Assembly (NCBI RefSeq): GCF_030944405.1
Contig: NZ_CP132339.1
Location: 2,790,001-2,854,000 of the forward strand
Direction of reading: 5' to 3'
Length of the DNA: 64,000 bases
DNA from: Janthinobacterium sp. J1-1
GTDB lineage: Bacteria; Pseudomonadota; Gammaproteobacteria; Burkholderiales; Burkholderiaceae_D
The position numbers were made by a program, and so were the translations under genes. Shown piece after piece: positions 27,198 through 35,784 of this stretch (within the stretch, counting starts at the first letter, position 1; every line of letters begins with the position of its first letter). The notes under the pieces were generated by a model. The model did not search any database. It was given only the letters and a program-made list of their open reading frames with translations, and was not told the origin of the DNA.

Positions 27198-27938
27198 ATG
27201 AGCGCACCGTATCTGCTGTATTACTGGCCCACCATCCAGGGCCGCGGCGAATTCGTCCGCCTGGCGCTGGAAGAAGCGGGCGCCGACTACCAGGACGTGG
27301 CGCGCCTGCCCGAGCGCAAGGGCAAGCGGCAGGGCATGAGCGCGCTGCTGGCCTGCCTCGATGGCGATGCCACGCCGCAAGTGGCGTATGCGCCGCCGGT
27401 GCTGGGCCATGGCGAGCTGCTGCTGGCCCAGACGCCGAATATTTTGTTTTATCTGGGCAAGCAGCTGGGCCTGGCGCCGCGCGCCGAGGCCGGCCGGCTT
27501 TGGCTGAACCAGTTGCAGCTGACCATGGCCGACTGGCTGACGGAAGTGCACGACACGCATCATCCCTTGGCGATGGGCCAGTATTATGAAGACCAGGCGG
27601 CCGCCGCCGCCTTGCGTTCGGCAGATTTCCGTGCAACGCGCCTGCCGAAATTCCTCGATTATTTCACCCAGGTGCTGGCCAATAACGGCAGCCGGGGCGG
27701 CTTTCTGGTCGGCGCCAAACTGACGTATGGCGACCTGTCGCTGTTCCAGATGATGGCCGGCCTGCGCTATGCCTTTCCGCAGGCCATGGAACGGCTGGCA
27801 CCACGCTACCAGGCGCTGTCCGACCTGCATGACAGCGTGGCGGCGCGGCCCAATATTGCCCGTTACCTCAAGTCCAAAAGGCGATTGCCGTTCAGCGAGG
27901 AAGGGATCTTCCGGCATTATCCGGAGCTGGATGGGTGA
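27198..27938 (+). CDS. Glutathione S-transferase family protein
   Basis: Cytosolic GST of 246 residues. The N-terminal thioredoxin-like domain begins YLLYYWPTIQGRGEFVRLAL, typical of the alpha/mu/sigma-like bacterial branch, with the likely catalytic Tyr near residue 8. The C-terminal domain includes FLVGAKLTYGDLSLFQMM, the conserved capping motif. The ATG at 27198 follows AGAGAGG; upstream in-frame residues do not fit the family. It lies 30 bp after the dihaem cytochrome stop and may be read through with it. The substrate is unknown. Confidence 0.88.
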   Translation: MSAPYLLYYWPTIQGRGEFVRLALEEAGADYQDVARLPERKGKRQGMSALLACLDGDATPQVAYAPPVLGHGELLLAQTPNILFYLGKQLGLAPRAEAGRLWLNQLQLTMADWLTEVHDTHHPLAMGQYYEDQAAAAALRSADFRATRLPKFLDYFTQVLANNGSRGGFLVGAKLTYGDLSLFQMMAGLRYAFPQAMERLAPRYQALSDLHDSVAARPNIARYLKSKRRLPFSEEGIFRHYPELDG

Positions 27939-27979
27939 GTTGTGGCTTCTGTGGCTGTTGTCGGATTACGGCCCTTGAC

Positions 27980-28189
27980 CTATCCGACCGATGCGGATTT
28001 GGTGACCGGATAACCGGCTTCCACGATGGCCGCGCTGATGGCTTCCAGCGCCTTGTCGGTGCCGACCTTGACGCTTTTCTCTTCCAGCTCGATCTGCACT
28101 TGTGCCTGCGGGTCGACCGACTGCACGGCCTTGGTGACGGCGCTGACGCAATGGCCGCAGGTCATGTTTTCAACTTGTAACTGGTACAT
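27980..28189 (-). CDS. copZ: Copper chaperone, single HMA domain (CopZ-like)
   Basis: A 69-residue cytosolic metallochaperone. The metal motif NMTCGHC is at residues 8-14 and the fold ends with VEAGYPV, typical of Atx1/CopZ proteins that hand Cu(I) to CopA. There is no membrane segment. It stands alone about 7.3 kb from copA-cueR, but carries its own CueR-type promoter 30 bp upstream, so it belongs to the same regulon. The His in place of the common Ala/Ser in the loop is known in some chaperones. Zn or Hg binding cannot be excluded from sequence. Confidence 0.88.
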   Translation of the reverse strand: MYQLQVENMTCGHCVSAVTKAVQSVDPQAQVQIELEEKSVKVGTDKALEAISAAIVEAGYPVTKSASVG

Positions 28190-28219
28190 GGCGATTCCTC
28201 CTGAATGGTTAACATGGCC

Positions 28220-28250
28220 ACTATAAGCCTTGCTGCCATGGGAAGGTCAA
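28220..28250 (-). promoter_or_regulatory. CueR-type promoter of copZ
   Basis: Read on the minus strand, TTGACC (28245-28250) and TATAGT (28220-28225) are separated by exactly 19 bp. The spacer holds CCTTCCCATGGCAGCAAGG, with CCTT/AAGG half-sites, as in MerR/CueR-activated promoters. The first 13 bases (TTGACCTTCCCAT) are identical to the copA site. The copZ ATG lies 31 bp downstream. Confidence 0.85.
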
Positions 28251-28283
28251 GCGGCGCACCTGCCGTGCGGCGCCTGGTGCCGA

Positions 28284-29225
28284 TCAGGTCAACATGAAGT
28301 TTTCCGGCTGCATCGGCGGCGGCACCTGCTCGTCCTGCAGCGACTCGCGCAGGTTGATTTCAATCGTGCGGCAGATGGCCGACAGCGGCAGGTCGTTGGC
28401 GTCTTCGCCGAACGGCTCTTCGATCTCGTCGCCGAGCGCGTCCAGGCCAAAGAAGGTGTAGGCGACGATGGCCACCACGAACGGCGTCATGAAACCGAGC
28501 GAGTCGACCAGGCCGAACGGCAGCAGGAAGCAATACAGATAGGCCGTGCGGTGCAGCAGCAGCGAGTACGAAAACGGAATCGGCGTGCCGCGGATGCGTT
28601 CGCACGAGGCGCCGGCGCCCACCATGGCCGAGATCGAATTGTCGAGCTGCGCGGCCAGGATGGTGTCGATGCGTTGTTCGCGCACGCAGGTGGCCAGGTC
28701 ATGGCCCATCTGCTGCATCAGGTAGTCGGACGGGTTCGACGACTTGCAGGCCAGCTCCCATTCGCCGGGCCGCAGCAGCGGCTGCAAATCAGACGCGCAC
28801 TTTGAATCGCGCAACTGGTGGCGCAGCGCATGGCAAAAGGCGATGGTGCGGCAGACCATGCGCACGCGTACGTCGTCCAGCCCAAGTTTTGCGTGCGCCA
28901 CCGTGTCGCTCTGGATCATGCTCTGGCACTGGCGCGAAAAGTTGCGGCTACGCAGCACCAGTTCGCCCCACAGCTTGCGCCCTTCCCAGTAGCGGTCATA
29001 GGCGGCTGTATTGCGAAAGCCGAGGAAGATCGCCAACGGCAGGCCGATCAGGGTAAACGGGATGGTGGTGAGGATCACCTTGTGGTCGAACAGCGTGCCG
29101 TGGCACCAGGTGACGAGGGTGGCGATCAGGGTGTTGACGATCAGGGTGACGCGGATGCGCGGCAGGATGGAACCGCGCACGATAAGGAACAGCCTTAGCG
29201 CCGAAGGGCGTTCGCGCACGATCAT
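28284..29225 (-). CDS. Bestrophin-family (UPF0187) membrane channel
   Basis: Inner-membrane protein of 313 residues related to bestrophin anion channels. Membrane segments occur near 20-45, 50-72, 205-230 and 235-260. The family motif GFRNTAAYDRYWEGRKLW follows the second helix, and DDLPLSAICRTIEINLRE lies near the C-terminus. Bacterial homologues form pentameric channels; ion selectivity differs and cannot be predicted here. The ATG at 29225 is preceded by GGGAG at good spacing. It is transcribed toward copZ on the same strand, with 94 bp and the copZ promoter between. Confidence 0.88.
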   Translation of the reverse strand: MIVRERPSALRLFLIVRGSILPRIRVTLIVNTLIATLVTWCHGTLFDHKVILTTIPFTLIGLPLAIFLGFRNTAAYDRYWEGRKLWGELVLRSRNFSRQCQSMIQSDTVAHAKLGLDDVRVRMVCRTIAFCHALRHQLRDSKCASDLQPLLRPGEWELACKSSNPSDYLMQQMGHDLATCVREQRIDTILAAQLDNSISAMVGAGASCERIRGTPIPFSYSLLLHRTAYLYCFLLPFGLVDSLGFMTPFVVAIVAYTFFGLDALGDEIEEPFGEDANDLPLSAICRTIEINLRESLQDEQVPPPMQPENFMLT

Positions 29226-29426
29226 GGCATGCTCCCGAAGCTGGTGGAGAAAGGAGACAAGTGCTGCGAACAACAAGCCCGCAAGGCGTGCGGACCGGAA
29301 TGGGTGTTCATGGGTGGCAATGTAGGGGAGAGGGCAGGAGTATAGGCCGCCAGTTTGCGGGCCGCCAATTCAGAATGGCGATGGCAGTTATTCATTTTAT
29401 GAATGTATATTTCATAAATATCATAA

Positions 29427-29819
29427 TCAAGCTGATTTTTTCTTTTTGCGCGGCCAGTCGCAGCAATCGAGCAGCTCGCTTGCATCACAGGCGCAGTTCG
29501 CACAATCCGCCGATGGCAGGTCGCAGTCGCAATAGCCGGCCTGCGCCTGATGGCGGGCGGCGCGGTATCGCATGGCGGATGCCGCCGCCTGATGTGCCTG
29601 GTAATGCCGGCTGCAGGCACGCGTGCGGCGCCGTAGCAATGCCATTCCGCGCAGCAGGCCGAACCGTTCGATCGCGCGATAGCCATAGGCGGAACAGCTG
29701 TCGCGTCCGGTCAGCACGCGGAAGGCGCACGCATAGCCTTTCAGCGGCGACAGGTAGCGCTGGTAAGCGCGGATGACCAGCAGGGCGGGGTAGGCAAGAA
29801 TGATGGCGCTCCCATGCAT
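29427..29819 (-). CDS. yidD: YidD-family insertion factor with Cys-rich tail
   Basis: A 130-residue protein. Residues 1-70 match YidD (membrane protein insertion efficiency factor): an amphipathic start, then AYQRYLSPLKG, the conserved Cys31 and Cys42, and SCSAYGYRAIERFG. Normal YidD proteins are about 70-100 residues. Here a tail from about residue 90 carries seven Cys (97, 99, 106, 109, 111, 119, 120) and ends in RKKKKSA. It is also away from the usual rpmH-rnpA-yidC locus. The core probably assists YidC-dependent insertion, and the tail may bind a metal. The 200 bp between it and the bestrophin gene show nothing. Confidence 0.85.
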   Translation of the reverse strand: MHGSAIILAYPALLVIRAYQRYLSPLKGYACAFRVLTGRDSCSAYGYRAIERFGLLRGMALLRRRTRACSRHYQAHQAAASAMRYRAARHQAQAGYCDCDLPSADCANCACDASELLDCCDWPRKKKKSA

Positions 29820-29968
29820 TTAAAACAAGCAGCATACGTCCAGTGCTGCTTTTGGGCAAATATTTGAGGCCGCCACTATGTACGTCCCCGAACGGTAGCG
29901 TTTGCCTTACCGGCGCATACTGAAAAGCTACCCATGCAATCGCGGGGCGTCATGACAAAGGAAAACAG

Positions 29969-31336
29969 ATGAGCTATCAGACCACGAATCCGTACAGCGA
30001 ACAGATCGAACAAACCTTCACGCCGCACAGCGACGCGCAAATGGAAACCATCCTGGCCCAGGCCGCCACCACCTTCGAGAGCGACTGGCGCCAGCGCAGC
30101 TTCGCCGAGCGCAAGGCCGTGGTCAAGAAAGCGGCCAGCCTGTTAAAAGAGCAGCGCGACGATTTCGCCAAGCTGATCACGCTGGAAATGGGCAAGCTGT
30201 TCAAGGAAGCGCAGCAGGAAGTGTCGCTGTGCGTGAAAATCCTCGACTACTACGCCGACAACGCCGAACAGTTTTTGGCGCCCAAGCAACTCGACGTCAA
30301 GCGCGGCGAGGCCAGCGTGGAAATTGCGCCGCTGGGCGTGATCTTCTGCGTCGAGCCGTGGAACTTCCCGTATTACCAGCTGGCCCGCGTGGCCGGCCCG
30401 AACTTGATGGCCGGCAATACGCTGGTCGTGAAACACGCGTCGAACGTGCCGCAATGCGCGCTGGCGTTTGAAAAACTGTTTGCCGATGCGGGCGCGCCGG
30501 CCGGCGCCTACACCAATGCCTTTTTCTCCAGCGAGCAGGTGGCCACGGCGATTGCCGACCCGCGCGTGCAGGGCGTGGCGCTGACCGGCAGTGAACGGGC
30601 CGGCGCATCGGTTGCCGCCACCGCAGGCAAGGCCTTGAAAAAGACCACGATGGAACTGGGCGGCAGCGACGCCTTCATCGTGCTGGGCGACGCCGACATG
30701 GACCTGGCGGTGAAACTGGCCGTGATCGGCCGCATCCAGAATTCGGGCCAGGTCTGCGACGGCTCGAAACGTTTTATTCTGGCCGACAGCATCGCCGACA
30801 CCTTTGTCGAACGCTTCCAGGCCGAACTGGCCAAGTTGCAGGCGGGCGACCCGATGGACGCGGCCACCACGCTGGCGCCATTGTCGAGCGAAGCGGCACT
30901 GAAGCTGGCCGTGAAACAGGTGGGCCAGGCGGTCGAAGGCGGCGCGAAAGTGCTGCTGGGCGGCAAGCAAGTTGACCGCACCGGTTACTTCATGGAGCCG
31001 ACCATCCTGACCGATGTGACACCCGACAATCCCGTCTACTACCAGGAGTTCTTCGCGCCCGTCGCCATGATCTTCCGTGTGAAAGACGAGAACGAGGCGA
31101 TCACGCTGGCCAACGACTCGCCGTTCGGTCTGGGCGGCACCATCATCACCACCGATATCGCGCGCGCCAAGAAACTGGCCAGCCAGATCGAGACGGGCAT
31201 GGTCTTTATCAACTCGCCGGCGATCACGGCGCCGGACCTGCCATTTGGCGGCGTCAAGCATTCCGGCTATGGCCGCGAACTGTCGGACCTGGGCATCATG
31301 GAGTTCGTCAACCGTAAATTGGTGCTGGTGGGATAA
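29969..31336 (+). CDS. NAD(P)-dependent succinate-semialdehyde dehydrogenase-like (Sad/YneI type)
   Basis: Cytosolic aldehyde dehydrogenase of 455 residues. The catalytic Cys is in NSGQVCDGSKRF and the general-base Glu in MELGGSD. The cofactor region is PWNFPYYQLAR. The pattern LGGSDAFIVL, its length, and the C-terminus resemble E. coli Sad (YneI), which oxidises succinate semialdehyde to succinate. AAAGGA precedes the ATG. No GABA transaminase or other pathway gene is adjacent, so the physiological substrate is uncertain. It stands as a single gene with 149 bp upstream, where I recognise no operator. Confidence 0.88.
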   Translation: MSYQTTNPYSEQIEQTFTPHSDAQMETILAQAATTFESDWRQRSFAERKAVVKKAASLLKEQRDDFAKLITLEMGKLFKEAQQEVSLCVKILDYYADNAEQFLAPKQLDVKRGEASVEIAPLGVIFCVEPWNFPYYQLARVAGPNLMAGNTLVVKHASNVPQCALAFEKLFADAGAPAGAYTNAFFSSEQVATAIADPRVQGVALTGSERAGASVAATAGKALKKTTMELGGSDAFIVLGDADMDLAVKLAVIGRIQNSGQVCDGSKRFILADSIADTFVERFQAELAKLQAGDPMDAATTLAPLSSEAALKLAVKQVGQAVEGGAKVLLGGKQVDRTGYFMEPTILTDVTPDNPVYYQEFFAPVAMIFRVKDENEAITLANDSPFGLGGTIITTDIARAKKLASQIETGMVFINSPAITAPDLPFGGVKHSGYGRELSDLGIMEFVNRKLVLVG

Positions 31337-31369
31337 CCCTGCGCCGCATGGTGGTGGGGCCTGCCGGCC

Positions 31370-32353
31370 TTACCACGATCCCGACGCGCCACCTCCGCCC
31401 GAGCGCCCGCCGCCGCCGGAGGTGCCGCTGCCGCCCGACGAACCGCCGCCCGACGTTCCACCACCGCTGCGCCGGTCATTGCGCTCCCGCTTCTTTTGCG
31501 GCCCGCCACGCGCAAACCCCAGCGAAAACAGATAGACCCCGAGCCACGCCAGTGTTTGACTGCGCGCCTTCGGCAAGTGATATTTGCGCACATTGTTCGC
31601 CACCATCCACCAGCGCAGCAGCAGCCACGCCAGCACCACCGTGCCCGCAATGATCCAGCCGCGCCAGTCGCTGGCGAACAGCAGTACCACCGACACCGCG
31701 ACGATCACGCTGGCCAGCAGGCCGAACACGCCCGCAAACAGCGACATGCCGAGCGCAAACAGCAGCAGGAAACCGAACAGGCCCAGCACGATCCATTTGG
31801 CGGCGCCCGAGATTTCCTTGTTCGCGACCTTGGCGCCAGCCAGCGGCGCGGCGGCCGGCTGGCCCGAAATGACAGCCAGCATGGCGTCGACGCCATCGGC
31901 CACGCCGCCCTCGATATCGCCTTGTTGGAAACGCGGCGCGATCACCTCGCGCACGATGCGCGCGCTGTGCAGATCCGTCAGTTTGTCTTCCAGTCCATAA
32001 CCGGTTTCGATGCGCATCTTCCGGTCGCCGGTGGCGATCACCAGCAGCGCGCCATCGTCACGCCCCTTGCGGCCCGGCTGCCATTGTTCGAATACCGCCA
32101 CGGCATAGGCGTCGATCGAGGTGTCCGCAGGCAGGCGGTCGACCGTCAGCACGAATACCTGGTGGCCGCTTTGCGTCTCGAAGGTTTTCAGTGTCGCGTC
32201 GATGGCCGGGCCGCGTGCGGCCAGCACGCCGGCGTAGTCGTTTACATGCGATTGCAAGATGGGAAGCGGCGTGGCCGCGTGCGCCAGCGTCATCGCCATC
32301 AGGCACAGTGCGCACAGCCAGGTCCAAAGACGCGACAAACGAGGTGAAATCAA
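31370..32353 (-). CDS. TPM-domain (YgcG-like) membrane protein
   Basis: A 327-residue envelope protein. The signal peptide (1-26, ending LAHA) is followed by a TPM domain (about 30-165) with VNDYAGVL, DDGALLVIATGDRKMRIETG and the downstream family pattern. Two or more membrane segments lie at about 185-250. The tail is Gly/Ser-rich, ending GGGGASGSW, which is typical of YgcG proteins. No ATG is usable: the frame starts at TTG 32351-32353, preceded by GGAG at six bases, and this start gives the complete signal peptide. TPM proteins act in photosystem repair in plants, but the bacterial role is not established. Confidence 0.85.
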   Translation of the reverse strand: MISPRLSRLWTWLCALCLMAMTLAHAATPLPILQSHVNDYAGVLAARGPAIDATLKTFETQSGHQVFVLTVDRLPADTSIDAYAVAVFEQWQPGRKGRDDGALLVIATGDRKMRIETGYGLEDKLTDLHSARIVREVIAPRFQQGDIEGGVADGVDAMLAVISGQPAAAPLAGAKVANKEISGAAKWIVLGLFGFLLLFALGMSLFAGVFGLLASVIVAVSVVLLFASDWRGWIIAGTVVLAWLLLRWWMVANNVRKYHLPKARSQTLAWLGVYLFSLGFARGGPQKKRERNDRRSGGGTSGGGSSGGSGTSGGGGRSGGGGASGSW

Positions 32354-32397
32354 CAGCAGCTCCGGGAAAAGTGAGAGGCCACGGCATGCATGGCCGT

Positions 32398-32417
32398 GAT
32401 GAGATTATCATTTATTT
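32398..32417 (+). promoter_or_regulatory. Possible Fur box ahead of the TonB receptor
   Basis: The minus-strand sequence AATGATAATCTCA matches 10 of 13 core positions of the Fur consensus AATGATAATCATT. It lies about 85 bp upstream of the receptor start codon, in an AT-rich patch that also lies upstream of the divergent TPM gene. Iron repression of the receptor would fit. Confidence 0.4.
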
Positions 32418-32499
32418 TCAACAAAACCTGACCGATCCGCATTTTCAAGGCACCTGCTTGATAGACACCCTCTTTGGCACGCACTTTGAAAGGCATCAC

Positions 32500-34911
32500 A
32501 TGTCAGCCGGCAATCAGCAGCATCGTTCTTCTTTAAAATTAAAATCCAAACCGCTAGTCCAGGCCGTTTCACTGGCCGTCTGCAGCCTGGCGCTGTATGC
32601 GGGCGCACCAGCCGATGCGTACGCGCAGGCGCAGCCGGCCAGCAACCAGCAGGGAGCGCGCCTTGCCTACAGCATCCCCGCCGGACCATTGGCGCCGGCG
32701 CTGCGCAGCCTGGCCAGCGCGGCGAATGTCCTGCTCAGTTATACGCCGGATCAGGCCAGCAGCAAGACGACAGCCGGGCTGCAGGGCCAGTACACGCCGC
32801 AGGCGGCGCTGGCCGCCTTGCTGGCGGGCACCGGGTTGCAGGCGGTGGAACTGGCGCCGGGCAGCTATGTGCTGCGCGCCGCCGCTGCCGTCGCAGCCAA
32901 GGCGCCCGACGCCGTGATGCCGCTCATTTCCGTCACGGCCGTGCAGGATGGCGAGGCGGCGACCGTCGCGCGCGGCTATGCGCCGGTCAGCGTGGCCGCC
33001 ACCAAGATCGGCACGCCGCTGATCGAGACGCCGCGCGCCGTGTCGGTGGTCACGCACGAGCAGCTCAAGGCGCAGGCGCCGAAAAACATCGAGCAGTCGC
33101 TGGCCTACACGGCCGGCGTGATGACCGACGTGGCCGGCACCGACGTGCGCATGTCGGGCGCTACCATCCGCGGTTTCAGCGACGGCAGTTCGTACTACCA
33201 GGATGGGCTGAAGCTGCTGTCGGCCGGCAGCTATGGCTCCTGGAATGCCGAGATGGAAGAGGTCGAGAGCGTGGAAGTGGTCAAGGGGCCGGCGTCCGTG
33301 TTCTATGGCCAGGGGCGCCCTGGCGGCATGATCAATGTCACTTCCAAGCTGCCCGGGCGCGATCATGTCAATACGGTGGGCGTATCGGCCGGCCGCTACA
33401 GCAATTACCAGGCGAATGCCGACCTGGGCGGCGCGCTGGGCGCCAATGACGATCTGCTGTACCGCGTGATCGTCAGCGGGCGCAACGCCGACGATCGCCT
33501 GGTCGGCTCGCAGAACGACCGCCTGTCGCTCTCGCCCTCGTTGCGCTGGGCCATGTCTGGCCGCAGCAGCCTGACCCTGCTCGGTACCTGGTCGCAGGAG
33601 CGCGGTACGCCGAAATCATGGTGGCCCAGCCTGTTCGTCTATCCGCAAATCAAGGACTTGCCCGTCAGCCGCACGGCGGGCGACCCGTCGTTCGATTACT
33701 TCAACCGCGATACGCGCGCGCTCGGCTATATGTTCGAGCATGCGATGGACAGCGGCTGGCGCCTGACGCAGAACCTGCGCTACTCGACCATCAAGGTCGA
33801 TTACCAGCATATCTACGCGATGGACCTGCTGGCCGACGGCCGCACCGCCACGCGCGCCAACCTGGCGGAAAAAGTCGATGGCAAGACCTTCACGGTCGAC
33901 AGCCGCGCGCAGCAGGACTTTCGCTGGGGTGCAGTGGAGCACCGCGTGGTGCTGGGTGTCGACTATCTGAAATACAAGGAAAATGACGGCCTGGGCTTTG
34001 GCTGGGACGTACCGAATCTCGATATCTACGCGCCCGTGTATGGCCAGGCCATTGCCGCGCCAGAACTCGAGTACAACCACAAGCAGCTGAGGCAGACCGG
34101 CATCTACACCTTGAACCAGTTCAAGCTGCAACAGTGGGTCGCCAATCTCAGCCTGCGCCACGACCGCGCGAGCAGTTCGCAGGCGGCCACCACCACCACG
34201 CGCATCAGCGACAGCGCCACCACCGGCAGCACCGGCCTCTTGTACCTGTTCGACAATGGCGTGGCGCCGTATGCCAGTTATGCCACCTCTTTCGATCCTG
34301 CCACCGGCAGCGATTTTTATGGCAAGGCTTTCCAGCCGCGCAAGGGCAAGCAGGTGGAACTGGGCGTGAAATACCAGCCGCCCGGCAGCAGCACCTTGCT
34401 GACGGCGTCGCTGTTCGACCTGACGCAAACCAATGTCACCACGCAGGACCCGGAACACCCGCGCGCCTCGATACAGACCGGCGAAGTGCGTTCCACCGGG
34501 GTGGAGCTGGAAGCGACCTTCAAACCCGTCAATGAACTCAATGTGCTGGCCGGCTACACCTACCTCGACCCGCGCACCACGAAAAGCAACCGTGCCTGGG
34601 AGCTCGGCCGCCAGACCATCCAGACCACGCGCCATGCGGCCAGCCTGTGGCTCGACTACCGCCCCAATGTCGTGCCCGGCCTGATGCTGGCCGCCGGCCT
34701 GCGCTACCGTGGCAGCGCGCCCTACAACGGCGCCGCCAACGCCCTTTACATGAACGATCCTTATACGTTGGCCGACCTGGCGGTCGCGTATGAAACGGCA
34801 CGCTACCGGCTGGCGCTGAACGTGGGCAACGTATTCGACAAAAAATACTTCGGCGGCATCTTTCGCGGCGCCGAACGCGAAGCGCAGCTGAGCCTGAAAG
34901 TCAATTTTTAA
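32500..34911 (+). CDS. TonB-dependent siderophore receptor with STN signalling domain
   Basis: Outer-membrane receptor of 803 residues. A long basic signal peptide (1-44, ending AYAQAQ) is followed by an STN domain (about 50-105: YSIPAGPLAPALRSLASAAN and later GTGLQAVEL), a plug domain (about 150-265, with SVVTHEQL and GQGRPGGMINV), and a 22-strand-type barrel ending QLSLKVNF with the terminal Phe. The pattern is that of FpvA/FhuE-type ferric siderophore receptors that signal through FecI/FecR-like partners. No such partners are adjacent. The ATG at 32500 has AAAGG upstream and gives the signal peptide. Confidence 0.92.
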   Translation: MSAGNQQHRSSLKLKSKPLVQAVSLAVCSLALYAGAPADAYAQAQPASNQQGARLAYSIPAGPLAPALRSLASAANVLLSYTPDQASSKTTAGLQGQYTPQAALAALLAGTGLQAVELAPGSYVLRAAAAVAAKAPDAVMPLISVTAVQDGEAATVARGYAPVSVAATKIGTPLIETPRAVSVVTHEQLKAQAPKNIEQSLAYTAGVMTDVAGTDVRMSGATIRGFSDGSSYYQDGLKLLSAGSYGSWNAEMEEVESVEVVKGPASVFYGQGRPGGMINVTSKLPGRDHVNTVGVSAGRYSNYQANADLGGALGANDDLLYRVIVSGRNADDRLVGSQNDRLSLSPSLRWAMSGRSSLTLLGTWSQERGTPKSWWPSLFVYPQIKDLPVSRTAGDPSFDYFNRDTRALGYMFEHAMDSGWRLTQNLRYSTIKVDYQHIYAMDLLADGRTATRANLAEKVDGKTFTVDSRAQQDFRWGAVEHRVVLGVDYLKYKENDGLGFGWDVPNLDIYAPVYGQAIAAPELEYNHKQLRQTGIYTLNQFKLQQWVANLSLRHDRASSSQAATTTTRISDSATTGSTGLLYLFDNGVAPYASYATSFDPATGSDFYGKAFQPRKGKQVELGVKYQPPGSSTLLTASLFDLTQTNVTTQDPEHPRASIQTGEVRSTGVELEATFKPVNELNVLAGYTYLDPRTTKSNRAWELGRQTIQTTRHAASLWLDYRPNVVPGLMLAAGLRYRGSAPYNGAANALYMNDPYTLADLAVAYETARYRLALNVGNVFDKKYFGGIFRGAEREAQLSLKVNF

Positions 34912-34924
34912 GTTGTGGCATGCC

Positions 34925-34951
34925 GGGGTCCGACCCGCCGGGTCGTATCCC
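34925..34951. repeat. REP-like palindrome downstream of the TonB receptor
   Basis: GGGGTCCGACCC (34925-34936), loop GCC, then GGGTCGTATCCC (34940-34951) form a 12-bp stem with 10 pairs, 13 bp after the receptor stop. GGGTC/GACCC palindromes between genes are, from memory, frequent in Oxalobacteraceae. No T-run follows, so this is more likely a REP-like repeat than a classical terminator. Confidence 0.5.
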
Positions 34952-34973
34952 AGCCTTCCGTTTTGGGTCTCAG

Positions 34974-35648
34974 CTACCCGATTGAATGACGCCAGCAATA
35001 CACCCCGAACGCCACCAGCCACGCCAGCGCTACCCCCAGCCCCGGCAGCAGCAGCCATTTCGCCACCGTCTCTTCCCACGCCACATAGGGTTTGCCGCCG
35101 CGCGCCAGCGCCAGCAGCACCTGGCCGCCGCTCAGGCCGCCAAACGGCAGCAGGTTGAACGCACACAGTTTCACACTGACAAGGGCAGCCACCAGTGCAA
35201 AGCCGTGCGAACGGGCAAACACCTCGCCATCGGCCAGCAGCAGTTGCGCCGTGTTCAAAGGCGCCAGCGCGCCCGCGATAATCTGCGCAAACGCGTCCGT
35301 AAAACTATCCCATCCCTGCGCGCCCAGCAAGCCCAGCGCCAGGATCAAGGGCACCACCACGCCACTGAGCGGCACGGCGAGCTGTTGCCACAGCGGCCGC
35401 TCGTTATAAATATCGTTGCCACGATCGTCGTCGTAAATGTCTTCTTCACGCGTGTCCTTCAGCACCACGCTGCCGGCAAACGGCAGCAACCTGATCTGCG
35501 CCCTGCCAACCGAAAACAGGGCCGGCCCCACGCCATAGGCAATGCGGCGTATCGTGATGCCGAAGGCGCGGGCGCACAGCGCCATCGCAGACACATGGAG
35601 CAGCATGAAGACAAAGGTGGCGAGCAGGAACTGGAAGGCTGGGTGCAT
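34974..35648 (-). CDS. Site-2 protease (M50) homologue with degenerate active site
   Basis: A 224-residue membrane protein with about four membrane segments. It aligns by eye with M50 metalloproteases: a first helix with H18-VSAM where HExxH is expected, then ARAFGITIRRIAYGVGP, equivalent to the usual ARxxGVxVxxFSxGFGP. A later helix has NLLPFGGLSGG (about 163-173) in place of NxxPxxxLDGG. Glu and His of the first motif and Asp of the second are missing, so proteolysis is unlikely. The ATG at 35648 is the last before the first helix. It diverges from the DUF3304 gene. Its function, perhaps as a scaffold, is unknown. Confidence 0.7.
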   Translation of the reverse strand: MHPAFQFLLATFVFMLLHVSAMALCARAFGITIRRIAYGVGPALFSVGRAQIRLLPFAGSVVLKDTREEDIYDDDRGNDIYNERPLWQQLAVPLSGVVVPLILALGLLGAQGWDSFTDAFAQIIAGALAPLNTAQLLLADGEVFARSHGFALVAALVSVKLCAFNLLPFGGLSGGQVLLALARGGKPYVAWEETVAKWLLLPGLGVALAWLVAFGVYCWRHSIG

Positions 35649-35784
35649 TGCGGCAGGGGGAAAGTTGGTGAACCGTATTAGAGCATGTCGCCTGCAGAAA
35701 CCGCGTTCCGCCTGAAACCTTGTAATATGGGCAATCTTGTGCGGAAAAAATGCGGCATGGCTGGCGTGACAGGGAGAACAGAGC

